The notes below the pieces were generated by a model that was given only the letters and a program-made list of their open reading frames with translations, searched no databases and was not told the origin of the DNA. The position numbers and the translations under genes are program-made. Shown here one piece after another: positions 1-8,500 of a DNA stretch of 11,212 nt (positions within the stretch are counted from its first letter, which is position 1; each line of letters starts with the position of its first letter). Origin of the DNA: Syntrophomonadaceae bacterium (GTDB taxonomy: Bacteria; Bacillota_D; Dethiobacteria; DTU022; PWGO01); the NCBI GenBank assembly GCA_003554535.1, contig PWGT01000104.1:1-11212 (forward strand), given 5' to 3'.

Positions 1-171
1 ATTTAAATTAAGAGTGTACTTGTTTTCATTAACCATAACATATAAATAATTATCATCTTCTTTCTTTATTTTTAATCCTGGAAATTCTATTAGTTCAACT
101 TGATCATTTATATCAATATTATTCTTGGGAAATACCACACTACTGCATTCGTGAAATCTCTTTAGTTTTTT
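1..171 (-). CDS. Open -1 frame following the small membrane gene, candidate C-terminal portion (partial)
   Basis: Read in the -1 frame relative to the 64-codon gene, the minus strand is open from 264 to base 1. From the A-run onward it encodes K-K-L-K-R-F-H-E-C-S-S, then a segment with alternating polar and hydrophobic residues (for example DQVELIEFPGLKIKKEDD, YLYVMVNENKYTLNL). This looks like a soluble beta-rich domain. It has no convincing start codon or ribosome binding site of its own; GTG at 138-136 is possible but lacks a good site. It could be the continuation of the membrane protein after a frameshift, a separate gene starting downstream, or chance. Confidence 0.35.
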
Positions 172-356
172 AATAAAGCAACTATCCCAATTATAAAGAT
201 AATAAAGCTTAATAATCTTAAAAATGCCAAAGTATGTATCTCCAAAAATTTTAAGATATAAACATCAGTTAGAATAACTTTTTCTGAGAATTTCAATATT
301 ATAGATGGAAAAATGCTTAAAATCTGCAGGGAAATTACACCAAAAAGCCATTGCAA
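162..356 (-). CDS. Putative small membrane protein, two transmembrane segments
   Basis: 64 codons from a TTG at 356-354 to TAA at 164-162. Two hydrophobic stretches (about residues 4-21 and 44-61, the second FLRLLSFIIFIIGIVALL) are separated by a short charged loop. This is a typical two-helix membrane protein pattern with lysines and arginines beside the helices. The TTG start is weak: only an AGG precedes it at short distance, and an in-frame TAG lies three codons upstream. It follows the 1434-residue ATPase gene by 44 bases on the same strand but is much more AT-rich, so it may be unrelated to the operon. The frame stops just after an A AAA AAC heptamer, and the -1 frame continues open to the window edge. 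The product may therefore be the N-terminal part of a longer protein. I do not recognise the family, and a chance hydrophobic frame in AT-rich DNA remains possible. Confidence 0.4.
   Translation of the reverse strand: MQWLFGVISLQILSIFPSIILKFSEKVILTDVYILKFLEIHTLAFLRLLSFIIFIIGIVALLKN
165..171 (-). other. A AAA AAC slippery-type heptamer at the frame junction
   Basis: The zero-frame codons TTA AAA AAC TAA place the heptamer A-AAA-AAC (171 down to 165) in exact X-XXY-YYZ register, one codon before the stop. A -1 slip joins the small membrane protein to the open frame that follows. A one-base length change in the six-A run would give the same fusion. No stem-loop or pseudoknot is obvious in the AT-rich DNA just downstream. 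Confidence 0.45.
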
Positions 357-400
357 GGATACCTACAGTATATTGTTGTCATGAATATCTTCAATGAATA

Positions 401-3400
401 TTATTTTTTTACATAAGGCATTATTTTATCTAAGAATCGTCTTTTGTTTTCCTCATTCATAGAATAAAATTTTTCTAACAAACCTTCTAACTCCAGTTCA
501 TCTAACCTTTTTTCACAGGCATTAACTATCTCCTCTACTTCTTTTGATTGGTAATCAGACAAATAACGTGGCGCATTATGCATTCTTCTCTTAATATCCA
601 TTACCTTAGATGCATTTGATTCCATAACTGCATTCACGCTAACCATATTTCTAATCATCCATTCTTTGGCTAGACGGTTTCTTTTTTCCAGTAAATTATC
701 CAAAATACTCTGGTAAATAGCCTCCGTGTCAAGAGGAGGTACATCTCCAGTAAAATTATCTTCAACTTCTTTGACGCAGGCTTTTACCATATCTGATAGT
801 TCTGCATTGCTCATATTCTCATCGTCTAGTCGGAAATAATGCTCAGCCAACAACTCGATTTGTTGCTGCACTAACTGCAAATCATCCAGGTCTTTAGGGT
901 TGTCTTCATTTATATTAATTAAAGCTGCAATTTCTTTTCGCCAATGTTCAATATCACTTTTCGATCTTATAGTTGCAATATTATATACTTTTGTCATACG
1001 TTCCTGGTATTGCTTAATCTGTTGGCAGCATTTTTCTTCAAAATCATTTAGTTGATTATGGGCTATCTCCAAGTCATCTTCTACCATCACCCTATAATCT
1101 TCCGCTACCTTTAACTGTTTCCGATAATATTCGATTTGATCCAACCAGTTGTTTAATGTGCTTATAGTAACCGTGTTGCTAACTGAATTTTGCATCACCA
1201 TGCTATTTATATCTTGAGCAGTCCTTTTAACACGTTCAATTTCATTAATATTCTTTTCTACTTTTTCAACATATTCCTTTAAAACCTGAACTTCTTCCGG
1301 CAAATGCAAGCTCTCCAAGTATTTTGCTGTATTTAACATAGTCTCCTTAAACTTGCTCAATTCTTCAATATTAGTAATTCTCTGTTCTTTTAGCCATTCA
1401 GGCAAGAGTTCCTTGATTTTAATACGAGATTTAGAAATATCACTTTCAATATCCTGAATTTCATCCTGTTCCCAAAACTCTACTTCTTTTAGCATTTGGT
1501 CATATTCTTTTTTTAATATGCTGGCTCCCATGGCCAATCTTGCCAGATTGTTATTATTTTCACCTTTTTCAATTTTTTCAGTTCCTTCAAGAATTCTTTT
1601 TTCATTTTCCTCCAACATTTTTTTAATAGCTTCAGTTTTTTCTTTGTAATGAAAAAATCTATTGAGCTCATCTTGGGGAACAGGCATTCTCTCCATTAGC
1701 TCTAGTGCTTTTTGCATATACTTTACTTTTCCCCGGTATGTTTTCTCGGCCTCCCATTCATCTAATAATTTTTCCCATTCATTTTGTTGATCTGGAGTCA
1801 CTTTCAGTACTACTGTTTTGTGTAATACTTCCATCTCCAAGAAGTTCTTAGGGATAGCCTTGCTAAGCCATTCATCGATATTAACACTCTCTTTTTCCAG
1901 CAGTAGATTGAATTCTGACTTACGCTTACCAATGAACATGGCTAACAAAAGCCCTGCTGATGCTATATTGCAACCGTAAGGGGGCAAAATAAGCATCTCT
2001 ACTATCTGCCCTAAGTTCATAAATTCGCCCTCTTCCCGGCTTTTTTCTGATCCTTCCAGTACTTTCTCAATTAAATCAATAACACCTCTTAGTTTGGGGT
2101 GCAAGGGTTTATGTCTTATAGATCCATCTTCGCATAAAACTTCCCAGCATTTATTAAACAGTTTATCTGCCCGGTTGCGCTGCTGCGTATTTAAAGCAGC
2201 TATAGCCTCTCGGTCCATTTTGTCCAGGAACAGGTTTCTGGTAAATAAACTACAATCTTTAGCGGCATTCCCTCTTGCTGTACTAAAACCATCAACGGGA
2301 AACGGGATAACTTCCGGGTAAATTGCCTGAAATAAGTTATGTAGAATTTTTTTCGTTCTTCCACCATCAATATTTTTATCAGTTGCAAAAACAAACTTTT
2401 TCTCTTTTTCAAGTTCGCCAAAACGATCTTCAATTTCTTGCCACAAAGTCTGCTTTTTATCATCAATAAAATGTGCATATTTGTTGGCGGTGTCATCATT
2501 CATTTGTTTTTCTAACACCCAGTACTGGGCTACTTTCTCCCCCAAACTACCTTCAGAATCATCTAAAAACAGAACCGCTATCGGGGCACCTTTAACCCAT
2601 TCACAACCTATACTTTGCAACGCATCCTGCAACCATATTTTTGCGTTATTCTTTATGTCATCCAAACTACTTTCAGGCCCGACATAACAGTAAACCATTT
2701 GACCTTTGTTTTCATCTGGATTTTTGGCATTGCGCCATTTTATAGCTGCTTCATGCAGCACTTTTTCCAAACCATTAACGTTAGTGTAATAAATGTTATA
2801 ATGCCAATCACTGGTAGTTATATTATTATCAGCACCAAAATCCGTAGACCACGTTAAATCATCAGACCAAGCTTTGAAATTATCACTGAAAATATCCGCT
2901 CTGGTTCCGGAATCTATCCTTCTCAACTGCTCTTCCAAATATTCTTCAAACTCTCTTTTAGGGGCAGCATCACCTATTATTTCGTGCTGATTCAACTGCG
3001 CGTTCCACTGCAAAACAGCGTATTCTTTTTCTAACTCTTCTATTGTGGCAACTAACTGCCTTTCTGCTAAACCGGCAAACATACTGAGAAAACTATAGTA
3101 ATCTTTTCTGGAATCAACTTTAAAATTGCCAATCTTTAAAGCTATCAATATGGCTTTTAGAGTATTAACATGCCTATTTTCAAACACCTGCCCATATTTG
3201 TGCATAACCGCTTCAAAAGAATATGTAAATGCTCCTTGGCGGCCCGATTTTTCAGATGTTAAAAATTCACTGATTAAAGCTTCATTGCATAGCTGCACCG
3301 GCAGAATTAGTTCTCCCTCCTGTAAATCATGCTCACCGAATTTGTCAAACACATCTGCCAATAGAGATAGGGCTGAACGCTGCTGCAAACTCTTTCCGGT

Positions 3401-4705
3401 AGATGACAGCTTACAAAGAAGCCATGTTGACAAAGGGTGCAAGGGGCAGCAGCCTTTAAAAATCGTTTTCTCGAAACGTTCGTTTGAAGACCATAAAGCG
3501 TTATCCCGCAACTCGGGAAACCAACGCAATATATTTGTTTGAATGTATAGCGGTGAATCAGGGGTGTGTTCCAAGAAACTTTTCAGTAAGGTTTCGCTTT
3601 TCTTCTCCAGCAAATTAGCTATTAGAGTTTCCAGATTTGTTGACAGATAAAACCTGGGGGCCCCGTCAAACCTAGTAACATAACGTTTCAGATCTGTTCT
3701 TAATTCAGGCGCAATGCGAGAAATATAAGCATTAAGCTCATATTGGATGAAGCACAATAAAAAGACCCTTTCACTGTTATTCTGGACCGCTTCGTATAAT
3801 TGCTGCAACGCACCGGAGCCGGCAATATGTGGTTTCTGCACAGAAAACTCCAAGTACCGACCAAATTCATCAAAAATGATGAAAATGCCGGCGTAAGGTT
3901 TTCCGTCACCACAGAATTCACTGTTTGTTAAACTGATAAAATCCTGTAATGACTCACTGCCGGTAGCAACAATTGAACCGCCCATTTTTCTTTCGTATAT
4001 ATGATTGACTTTCTTGAAAGCTGCCTCTTCTTGATGTTCCAAGCGGTTAATTAATTCATCAATCGGCATGCTGCCAAACCACTCTTGGATATCTTCTTTA
4101 ATTGCTGAATAAAAGTTACTAACAAAGTTCTTTGCTGATTCATAGCGAGGCCGCAAATTATCAAAACAACTGGTATCATGACCATCAGCGTTAAGTGTTT
4201 TTATGATTTGCTTGCTGATTTCATTATTTAAATCAAAATCCTTCATGCCATTAATTGCAACTACTAAATACGGTTTTTTAGTTCTGTTTAAATAATGTTG
4301 TACTTTAACACAAATATCTTCATCCGCCAGGCGCATATTGTTAATGATGCTATTGCTTACCTTTGAACTGTTATAGTCAGGATTTGATAATAAACTGGCC
4401 AAAGTAACCCCCAGATGAGATTTGCCGGTTCCATAGCCCGCTATTCCCATAGCAATAGGCGCCTTTTCAGCATGAGGTCGATTTAAGTTTTCAATAATTT
4501 CTAATGTGAATGATGCAGTATCTATGACATCACGTTTGTCACTACCAAAATCAGCTGACTTTACACCGTGATAATCAGGGCCATGAAATACAAAATGCCG
4601 TGCTGCGTTCTCAGCTTGTTCCGTATCATCCTCAAGCCAGCTAATCTGAACTGCCCCATTAAACAAAAGATCCTTTCGAAACGAAACTAAATCTTGCAGC
4701 TGCAT
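401..4705 (-). CDS. Giant P-loop ATPase with long coiled-coil C-terminal half (BrxC/PglY-like architecture)
   Basis: 1434 residues. Walker A is AGYGTGKS at 89-96 (K95), preceded by the strand PIAMGI. Walker B is IFIIFDEFGRYLE, with D279-E280. The layout resembles the BREX ATPases BrxC/PglY, which have a G-x-G-x-GKSH P-loop near the N-terminus and a DE-x-G-x-(F/Y) Walker B about 180 residues later. The similarity is by eye only. Residues about 300-950 are mixed helical with no motif I can name. From about 1020 to 1350 the chain is rich in charged heptad-like helices (for example AIKKMLEENEKR), indicating coiled coils, and the C-terminus ends in further charged helices. No membrane segment or nuclease motif was seen. 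It is probably an AAA+/STAND-like ATPase forming a scaffold or signalling subunit with the DUF4007-like and HerA-type proteins of the same operon. GC falls toward the 3' end. It is probably the last gene of the operon, though no clear terminator follows. Confidence 0.85.
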   Translation of the reverse strand: MQLQDLVSFRKDLLFNGAVQISWLEDDTEQAENAARHFVFHGPDYHGVKSADFGSDKRDVIDTASFTLEIIENLNRPHAEKAPIAMGIAGYGTGKSHLGVTLASLLSNPDYNSSKVSNSIINNMRLADEDICVKVQHYLNRTKKPYLVVAINGMKDFDLNNEISKQIIKTLNADGHDTSCFDNLRPRYESAKNFVSNFYSAIKEDIQEWFGSMPIDELINRLEHQEEAAFKKVNHIYERKMGGSIVATGSESLQDFISLTNSEFCGDGKPYAGIFIIFDEFGRYLEFSVQKPHIAGSGALQQLYEAVQNNSERVFLLCFIQYELNAYISRIAPELRTDLKRYVTRFDGAPRFYLSTNLETLIANLLEKKSETLLKSFLEHTPDSPLYIQTNILRWFPELRDNALWSSNERFEKTIFKGCCPLHPLSTWLLCKLSSTGKSLQQRSALSLLADVFDKFGEHDLQEGELILPVQLCNEALISEFLTSEKSGRQGAFTYSFEAVMHKYGQVFENRHVNTLKAILIALKIGNFKVDSRKDYYSFLSMFAGLAERQLVATIEELEKEYAVLQWNAQLNQHEIIGDAAPKREFEEYLEEQLRRIDSGTRADIFSDNFKAWSDDLTWSTDFGADNNITTSDWHYNIYYTNVNGLEKVLHEAAIKWRNAKNPDENKGQMVYCYVGPESSLDDIKNNAKIWLQDALQSIGCEWVKGAPIAVLFLDDSEGSLGEKVAQYWVLEKQMNDDTANKYAHFIDDKKQTLWQEIEDRFGELEKEKKFVFATDKNIDGGRTKKILHNLFQAIYPEVIPFPVDGFSTARGNAAKDCSLFTRNLFLDKMDREAIAALNTQQRNRADKLFNKCWEVLCEDGSIRHKPLHPKLRGVIDLIEKVLEGSEKSREEGEFMNLGQIVEMLILPPYGCNIASAGLLLAMFIGKRKSEFNLLLEKESVNIDEWLSKAIPKNFLEMEVLHKTVVLKVTPDQQNEWEKLLDEWEAEKTYRGKVKYMQKALELMERMPVPQDELNRFFHYKEKTEAIKKMLEENEKRILEGTEKIEKGENNNNLARLAMGASILKKEYDQMLKEVEFWEQDEIQDIESDISKSRIKIKELLPEWLKEQRITNIEELSKFKETMLNTAKYLESLHLPEEVQVLKEYVEKVEKNINEIERVKRTAQDINSMVMQNSVSNTVTISTLNNWLDQIEYYRKQLKVAEDYRVMVEDDLEIAHNQLNDFEEKCCQQIKQYQERMTKVYNIATIRSKSDIEHWRKEIAALININEDNPKDLDDLQLVQQQIELLAEHYFRLDDENMSNAELSDMVKACVKEVEDNFTGDVPPLDTEAIYQSILDNLLEKRNRLAKEWMIRNMVSVNAVMESNASKVMDIKRRMHNAPRYLSDYQSKEVEEIVNACEKRLDELELEGLLEKFYSMNEENKRRFLDKIMPYVKK

Positions 4706-4713
4706 TAATCAAA

Positions 4714-4720
4714 CCTCCTC
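4714..4720 (-). promoter_or_regulatory. Strong ribosome binding site of the 1434-residue ATPase gene
   Basis: GAGGAGG lies 8 bases before the ATG at 4705 and just after the TAA of the DUF4007-like gene. It is the strongest Shine-Dalgarno in the window, so this subunit may be made in at least equal amount to the others. Confidence 0.85.
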
Positions 4721-4724
4721 AATG

Positions 4725-5552
4725 TTAAGCTATATCATCAAAAATTTTTGGCCATACAGCATCGGCACCATGTTTGATTTCCATAATCCATGGTTGCATC
4801 TGCCTGTCCACAGCGATAAAGCCGGTTGCTTCTACAATTAGCAAAAGCTGTTCTATATCCCGATCATTCCAAAAAGCAACCTCAAACAAACAGGTTTTTT
4901 CGTTAAAATCAGTAGTTGTTATTTGGGTATGCTGGCTGAAAAAAACTTCTGCCAACTCTAATATTAACGCCGTATATGGTAAGGCATAATTTTTAATTAA
5001 GGGGGCCTTTTGGCGGATTATTTGGTTATTACTAACACTTATAACGCCTGCCCGGCCTAAAGCTGCATCTTCTATATACGTTTGTATAAGCGGCCCGGTT
5101 CGATTATTCCCACTCCCGAAGACCTTAACCAGGTAATCTTCCAACTGTGCTTTGGTAAAGGAGGCACCCAAGGTTTTACTTCCTTGCGCAAATACCTGGT
5201 GCCATACTTGAGCACCTATATCCTGGCGACACAAATTTATATGGGCTAACCACTGGGTTATTTCTTCTCCTAAATATTTGTCCTCAACATAAACACTTTG
5301 TCCTAAAGCTGTTAACTCCGGTTTTTTTACGTTATTATCTCCAGCTTTATTTTCATTGGAATAGATTAACCCCATTCCCTGGGCATAGCTATATATAGCC
5401 GGCATCTTGCCGGAAGACTCCCCCATGGGAATGCCAGTCTCTTGCGACATATCCTTTAAAGTGCCCTGCTTTCCCATAGCTGCATAACCTAATAATTCTG
5501 CCAGTAATTTTCTTTCCGGCACAAATGTCTTATGAAAGTTTAAAGCAAGCAA
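4725..5552 (-). CDS. DUF4007-like protein (SspB-related family suggested), TTG start
   Basis: 275 residues, soluble, with no signal peptide or membrane segment. The N-terminus LNFHKTFVPER matches the position and style of the F-x-x-HETF opening of DUF4007 proteins. Residues 30-63 (GTLKDMSQETGIPM, then a helix ending in GMGLI) look like a helix-turn-helix or winged-helix unit. LTALG at 80-84, followed by an acidic stretch and a W/H-rich helix (TQWLAHINL, 99-107), parallels the usual LT.LG...DPYLED...LWLLH pattern of the family. As far as I recall, DUF4007 occurs in SspB, the nickase of Ssp phosphorothioation, and in genes next to PAPS-reductase-like proteins. The match is by eye and the HETF core is degenerate here (HKTF). 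A DNA-binding or target-recognition role alongside the two flanking ATPases is inferred. The gene starts 4 bases after the upstream stop. An unrelated winged-helix subunit is the main alternative. Confidence 0.7.
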   Translation of the reverse strand: MLALNFHKTFVPERKLLAELLGYAAMGKQGTLKDMSQETGIPMGESSGKMPAIYSYAQGMGLIYSNENKAGDNNVKKPELTALGQSVYVEDKYLGEEITQWLAHINLCRQDIGAQVWHQVFAQGSKTLGASFTKAQLEDYLVKVFGSGNNRTGPLIQTYIEDAALGRAGVISVSNNQIIRQKAPLIKNYALPYTALILELAEVFFSQHTQITTTDFNEKTCLFEVAFWNDRDIEQLLLIVEATGFIAVDRQMQPWIMEIKHGADAVWPKIFDDIA

Positions 5553-5556
5553 AATA

Positions 5557-8500
5557 TCACTCCTTGTTTAATCTCTCCTCCAGGGGGGTTATTCTTATTT
5601 TTATACACTTATTTGACTCTAATTGATTCAACTCTTTATTATAAACATTACCTAATGAATAACACTCCCCTTTTTGCAGCCGAGATAATTTTTTCACCCA
5701 GTCTTCAGTTTTCTCACCGGTTGCGTTTGCTAAAATACCCGCATAAGACTTAATCTCTGTATCCGCCGGTTTAAAAATTAGTTTGTGGCTGGCCTGGAAC
5801 AAGCGGTCTTGCTGTTCTTTGCTTAAATTACTCAATGTTTGGGTAGCCAAAACTAAAGATACACCAAACTTGCGCCCCTCAGTTAGCAGTTGCGCAATGG
5901 GGCTGCCCTGTTTGTGAGTCAAATTTTGAATTTCATCAAGGATAACTACTTTAGGGTTATCTTTACTTCCAACAGCGCGATAATAACGATATAAATCAAT
6001 TAAAGAAAACTCGGTTATTAGCTGTGCAATATCTTTGCTAAAAGTAGCCAATTGAATGATATGGCACCTTGACTGCGAGTCCTCATATAATTCATCCCAA
6101 GTTTTGCTTTCTTCGTTGGCAAAAGGCTGCATATGCACAAATGGTTGTATTTTGGTTATTGCCGTTTTAGCTGAGCTCGCCGTAGCACCGTTACCTTCAG
6201 CCATTTCTTGCAAATCATCCAGCAACTTATTCAAGTCATAATTGCTACCTTCAGAATCAATGCCTGAGCGAATGGCGTTATATAATGCCGACTTCTGTTG
6301 ATCGCCAATATGGTAAACTTCTGCAAAAACACCGGCAACTCGCTGTGCCGTTTTAGTTGGTTTTTCTATAATTTCTGTACCTTCCACAGTATCTTTCTGC
6401 TGTCTGAACGGGTTAATGGCCATAGGTTTAAATGCCACCACATGCTGTTTAGGGTTCAACTGTTTTTTTACTACCGGTTCCAATTGTTCGCTAGTAAAAC
6501 CATCAGTATAATCAATAACCAGTGAGTTCTGACCGCTTTTAGCCAATTCACTCATGATGGCTTGAATAGTGTAGGTTTTCCCGGTTCCCGATGAGCCCAG
6601 AACGAGTATATGCCGGTTAGTTAGTTCCGGATGACCAAACTCCCAGTATATCTTATTGTCCGGGTTAGAGGTAAACGAGCCCAGTAAAATGCGCGGCGGA
6701 ATCTGTTTATTCCCGCTTTTAGTAACCCCCTCTCTTTCCGGCTCATGAATACTTGTACCTGCAGCATCTGTATGCAGTGGCTCACCCCAATTATCATTAA
6801 GTCCTGTTCTGTTTTCCGGATCATCTTCAGGATGGTCTTCCCCGGGCCCTTGTTCTTCATTAACCTTGCCTATATCAGTAGCAGGCGCTTTTGCTTTGCT
6901 ATCATGACATTGAATAGTTAAACTACTTTTATCTACAAAAAAGTCTTTAGCTTTACCGGCGGCATCCTGGCAAACTTCCCGTATATACTCACCGCCCACT
7001 TTAACCGATAACATATAAAAACCGGTGTCTTCCCAAGAAAAGAACCAGCCATGGTCACAGTCAATACTGGCATCATTTTGGTCCCGCCAAAATGCAACCG
7101 CTCCGGCCTGCCAGGTAATATTATAATCTCCTTCACTCAGGCGCTCCAGCGCCAACAACGTTTGACGTAGCTGACTGTTATCGGTTTCCGCTTTACTGGC
7201 AATTAAGCGGTGCAACTGCATCCACCAGTAGCGCTGATCCGGCTTGTGTTCCGGGCTACTACCTAATGGCTCATCATCAATTCGCGGCTTAAAATACTCA
7301 CTTAACTGTTTTAAACCACTTTCTAACTGTATACGCGCATCTTCCAGAAAACCTTCATTATATAGTGCCAATTTGCATTCAATAACCTGGGCGGCAATAT
7401 TGAAATAGCCGTTTTCGTCTATCTCCGCTTTTATCCGTAACAAGTCCGGCCTCTTTTCACCTGTGGCGGTATTAAACCAGTGGGTATAAGCATCCAGGGA
7501 TATTAGCTCATCACAAAAAGCAGTTTCATCCCGGGGCAGCATTTTACGAACGGCAGCGTTTGCCATAAATTCACGCAGGTACTTAATATCGCCGGTTGCA
7601 TTGACCAGAGATAAGCCAGTAATATTCATGGACTCCAAAGATAAGCACTTGGCCACAAAACTACAAGTTTCCTGCGACCAATGAGCAAATAACTCATTAG
7701 AAACCTGCTTGCTTATTTTGTTAATAATATCATTAAGAGTAAAATGTTCTGTAGATACAGTAAAGTTCTTTTCACCGTGTTCACCAACTCCGGTGCCAAA
7801 GCCGATAATATCTCTTTTTTTGGTGCTCGAGTTATCATTTACTTTCAGTAGTCGATCATCAATGGAGGCATCCAGGCATACAACCCAGGCAGCTTTATGG
7901 TGTGCTTGATCAATTATGTCTTTCCATAGATTAAAGTCGCTCTGGCTTATCACCAAATGCCTTTTATCAGGGTTGGCAAAGTTCTGTTTAATTCCGGCCA
8001 TTATGTCGGCATGATAACTGCCGATTCTAAAGCGAGTATTGCTTAAAATCCGCTCTCTGCTTTTGGTAATGCCGGCGGTTTTGGTAGTGCAACATATTTT
8101 TTCAAGCACCGGAAACTTGCTATAATCCTTTTTTGCGTAATTATTAGCATCTATAACCTGGAATTTGCTGGTCCCAGATTTTATAAAATCGGTGAAAATA
8201 ATGATATCGTAGTCGTTCTTGTCTATCAGTTGTTTTAATTGATCTTTTTTCAAATCATCTGCCTGGTTAACTACTTTATTCTTCACAGAAATAAGGCAGT
8301 TTAAATAATAGCTGCGCTTAGTTCCCGGTTCCGCGTATTGCCAGCGCTCTTTCCAGGCATTAACCCAGCGCATAATAGCCGAATCATCACTGCTATCTGA
8401 AAAAATGGTAAGAGATAATGCGTACAACTTTTCCTGGCCACTTTGAAACAAGTCGCGCAAATAACTATCGACGCCGGCAATAATAGGTTGGATGTTTCCA

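Noticed and set aside
357..402. Possible terminator after the 1434-residue ATPase gene
   Set aside because: There is only a 5-base AT-only inverted match (AATAT/ATATT) plus a direct repeat of ATGAATAT. With no GC-rich stem or T-run in the right order on the minus strand, a terminator is not supported.
2200..2499. 99-codon minus-strand frame inside the ATPase gene
   Set aside because: It overlaps the main frame out of register, and the main frame carries continuous plausible protein through the region.
3126..3542. 138-codon open frame on the plus strand
   Set aside because: Lies wholly antisense to the 1434-residue ATPase gene, has a cysteine-rich, unstructured composition and no ribosome binding site. 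It is a shadow frame.
4725..5552. NurA nuclease as the partner of the HerA-type motor
   Set aside because: The 275-residue neighbour lacks the acidic NurA catalytic pattern and instead has DUF4007-like features.
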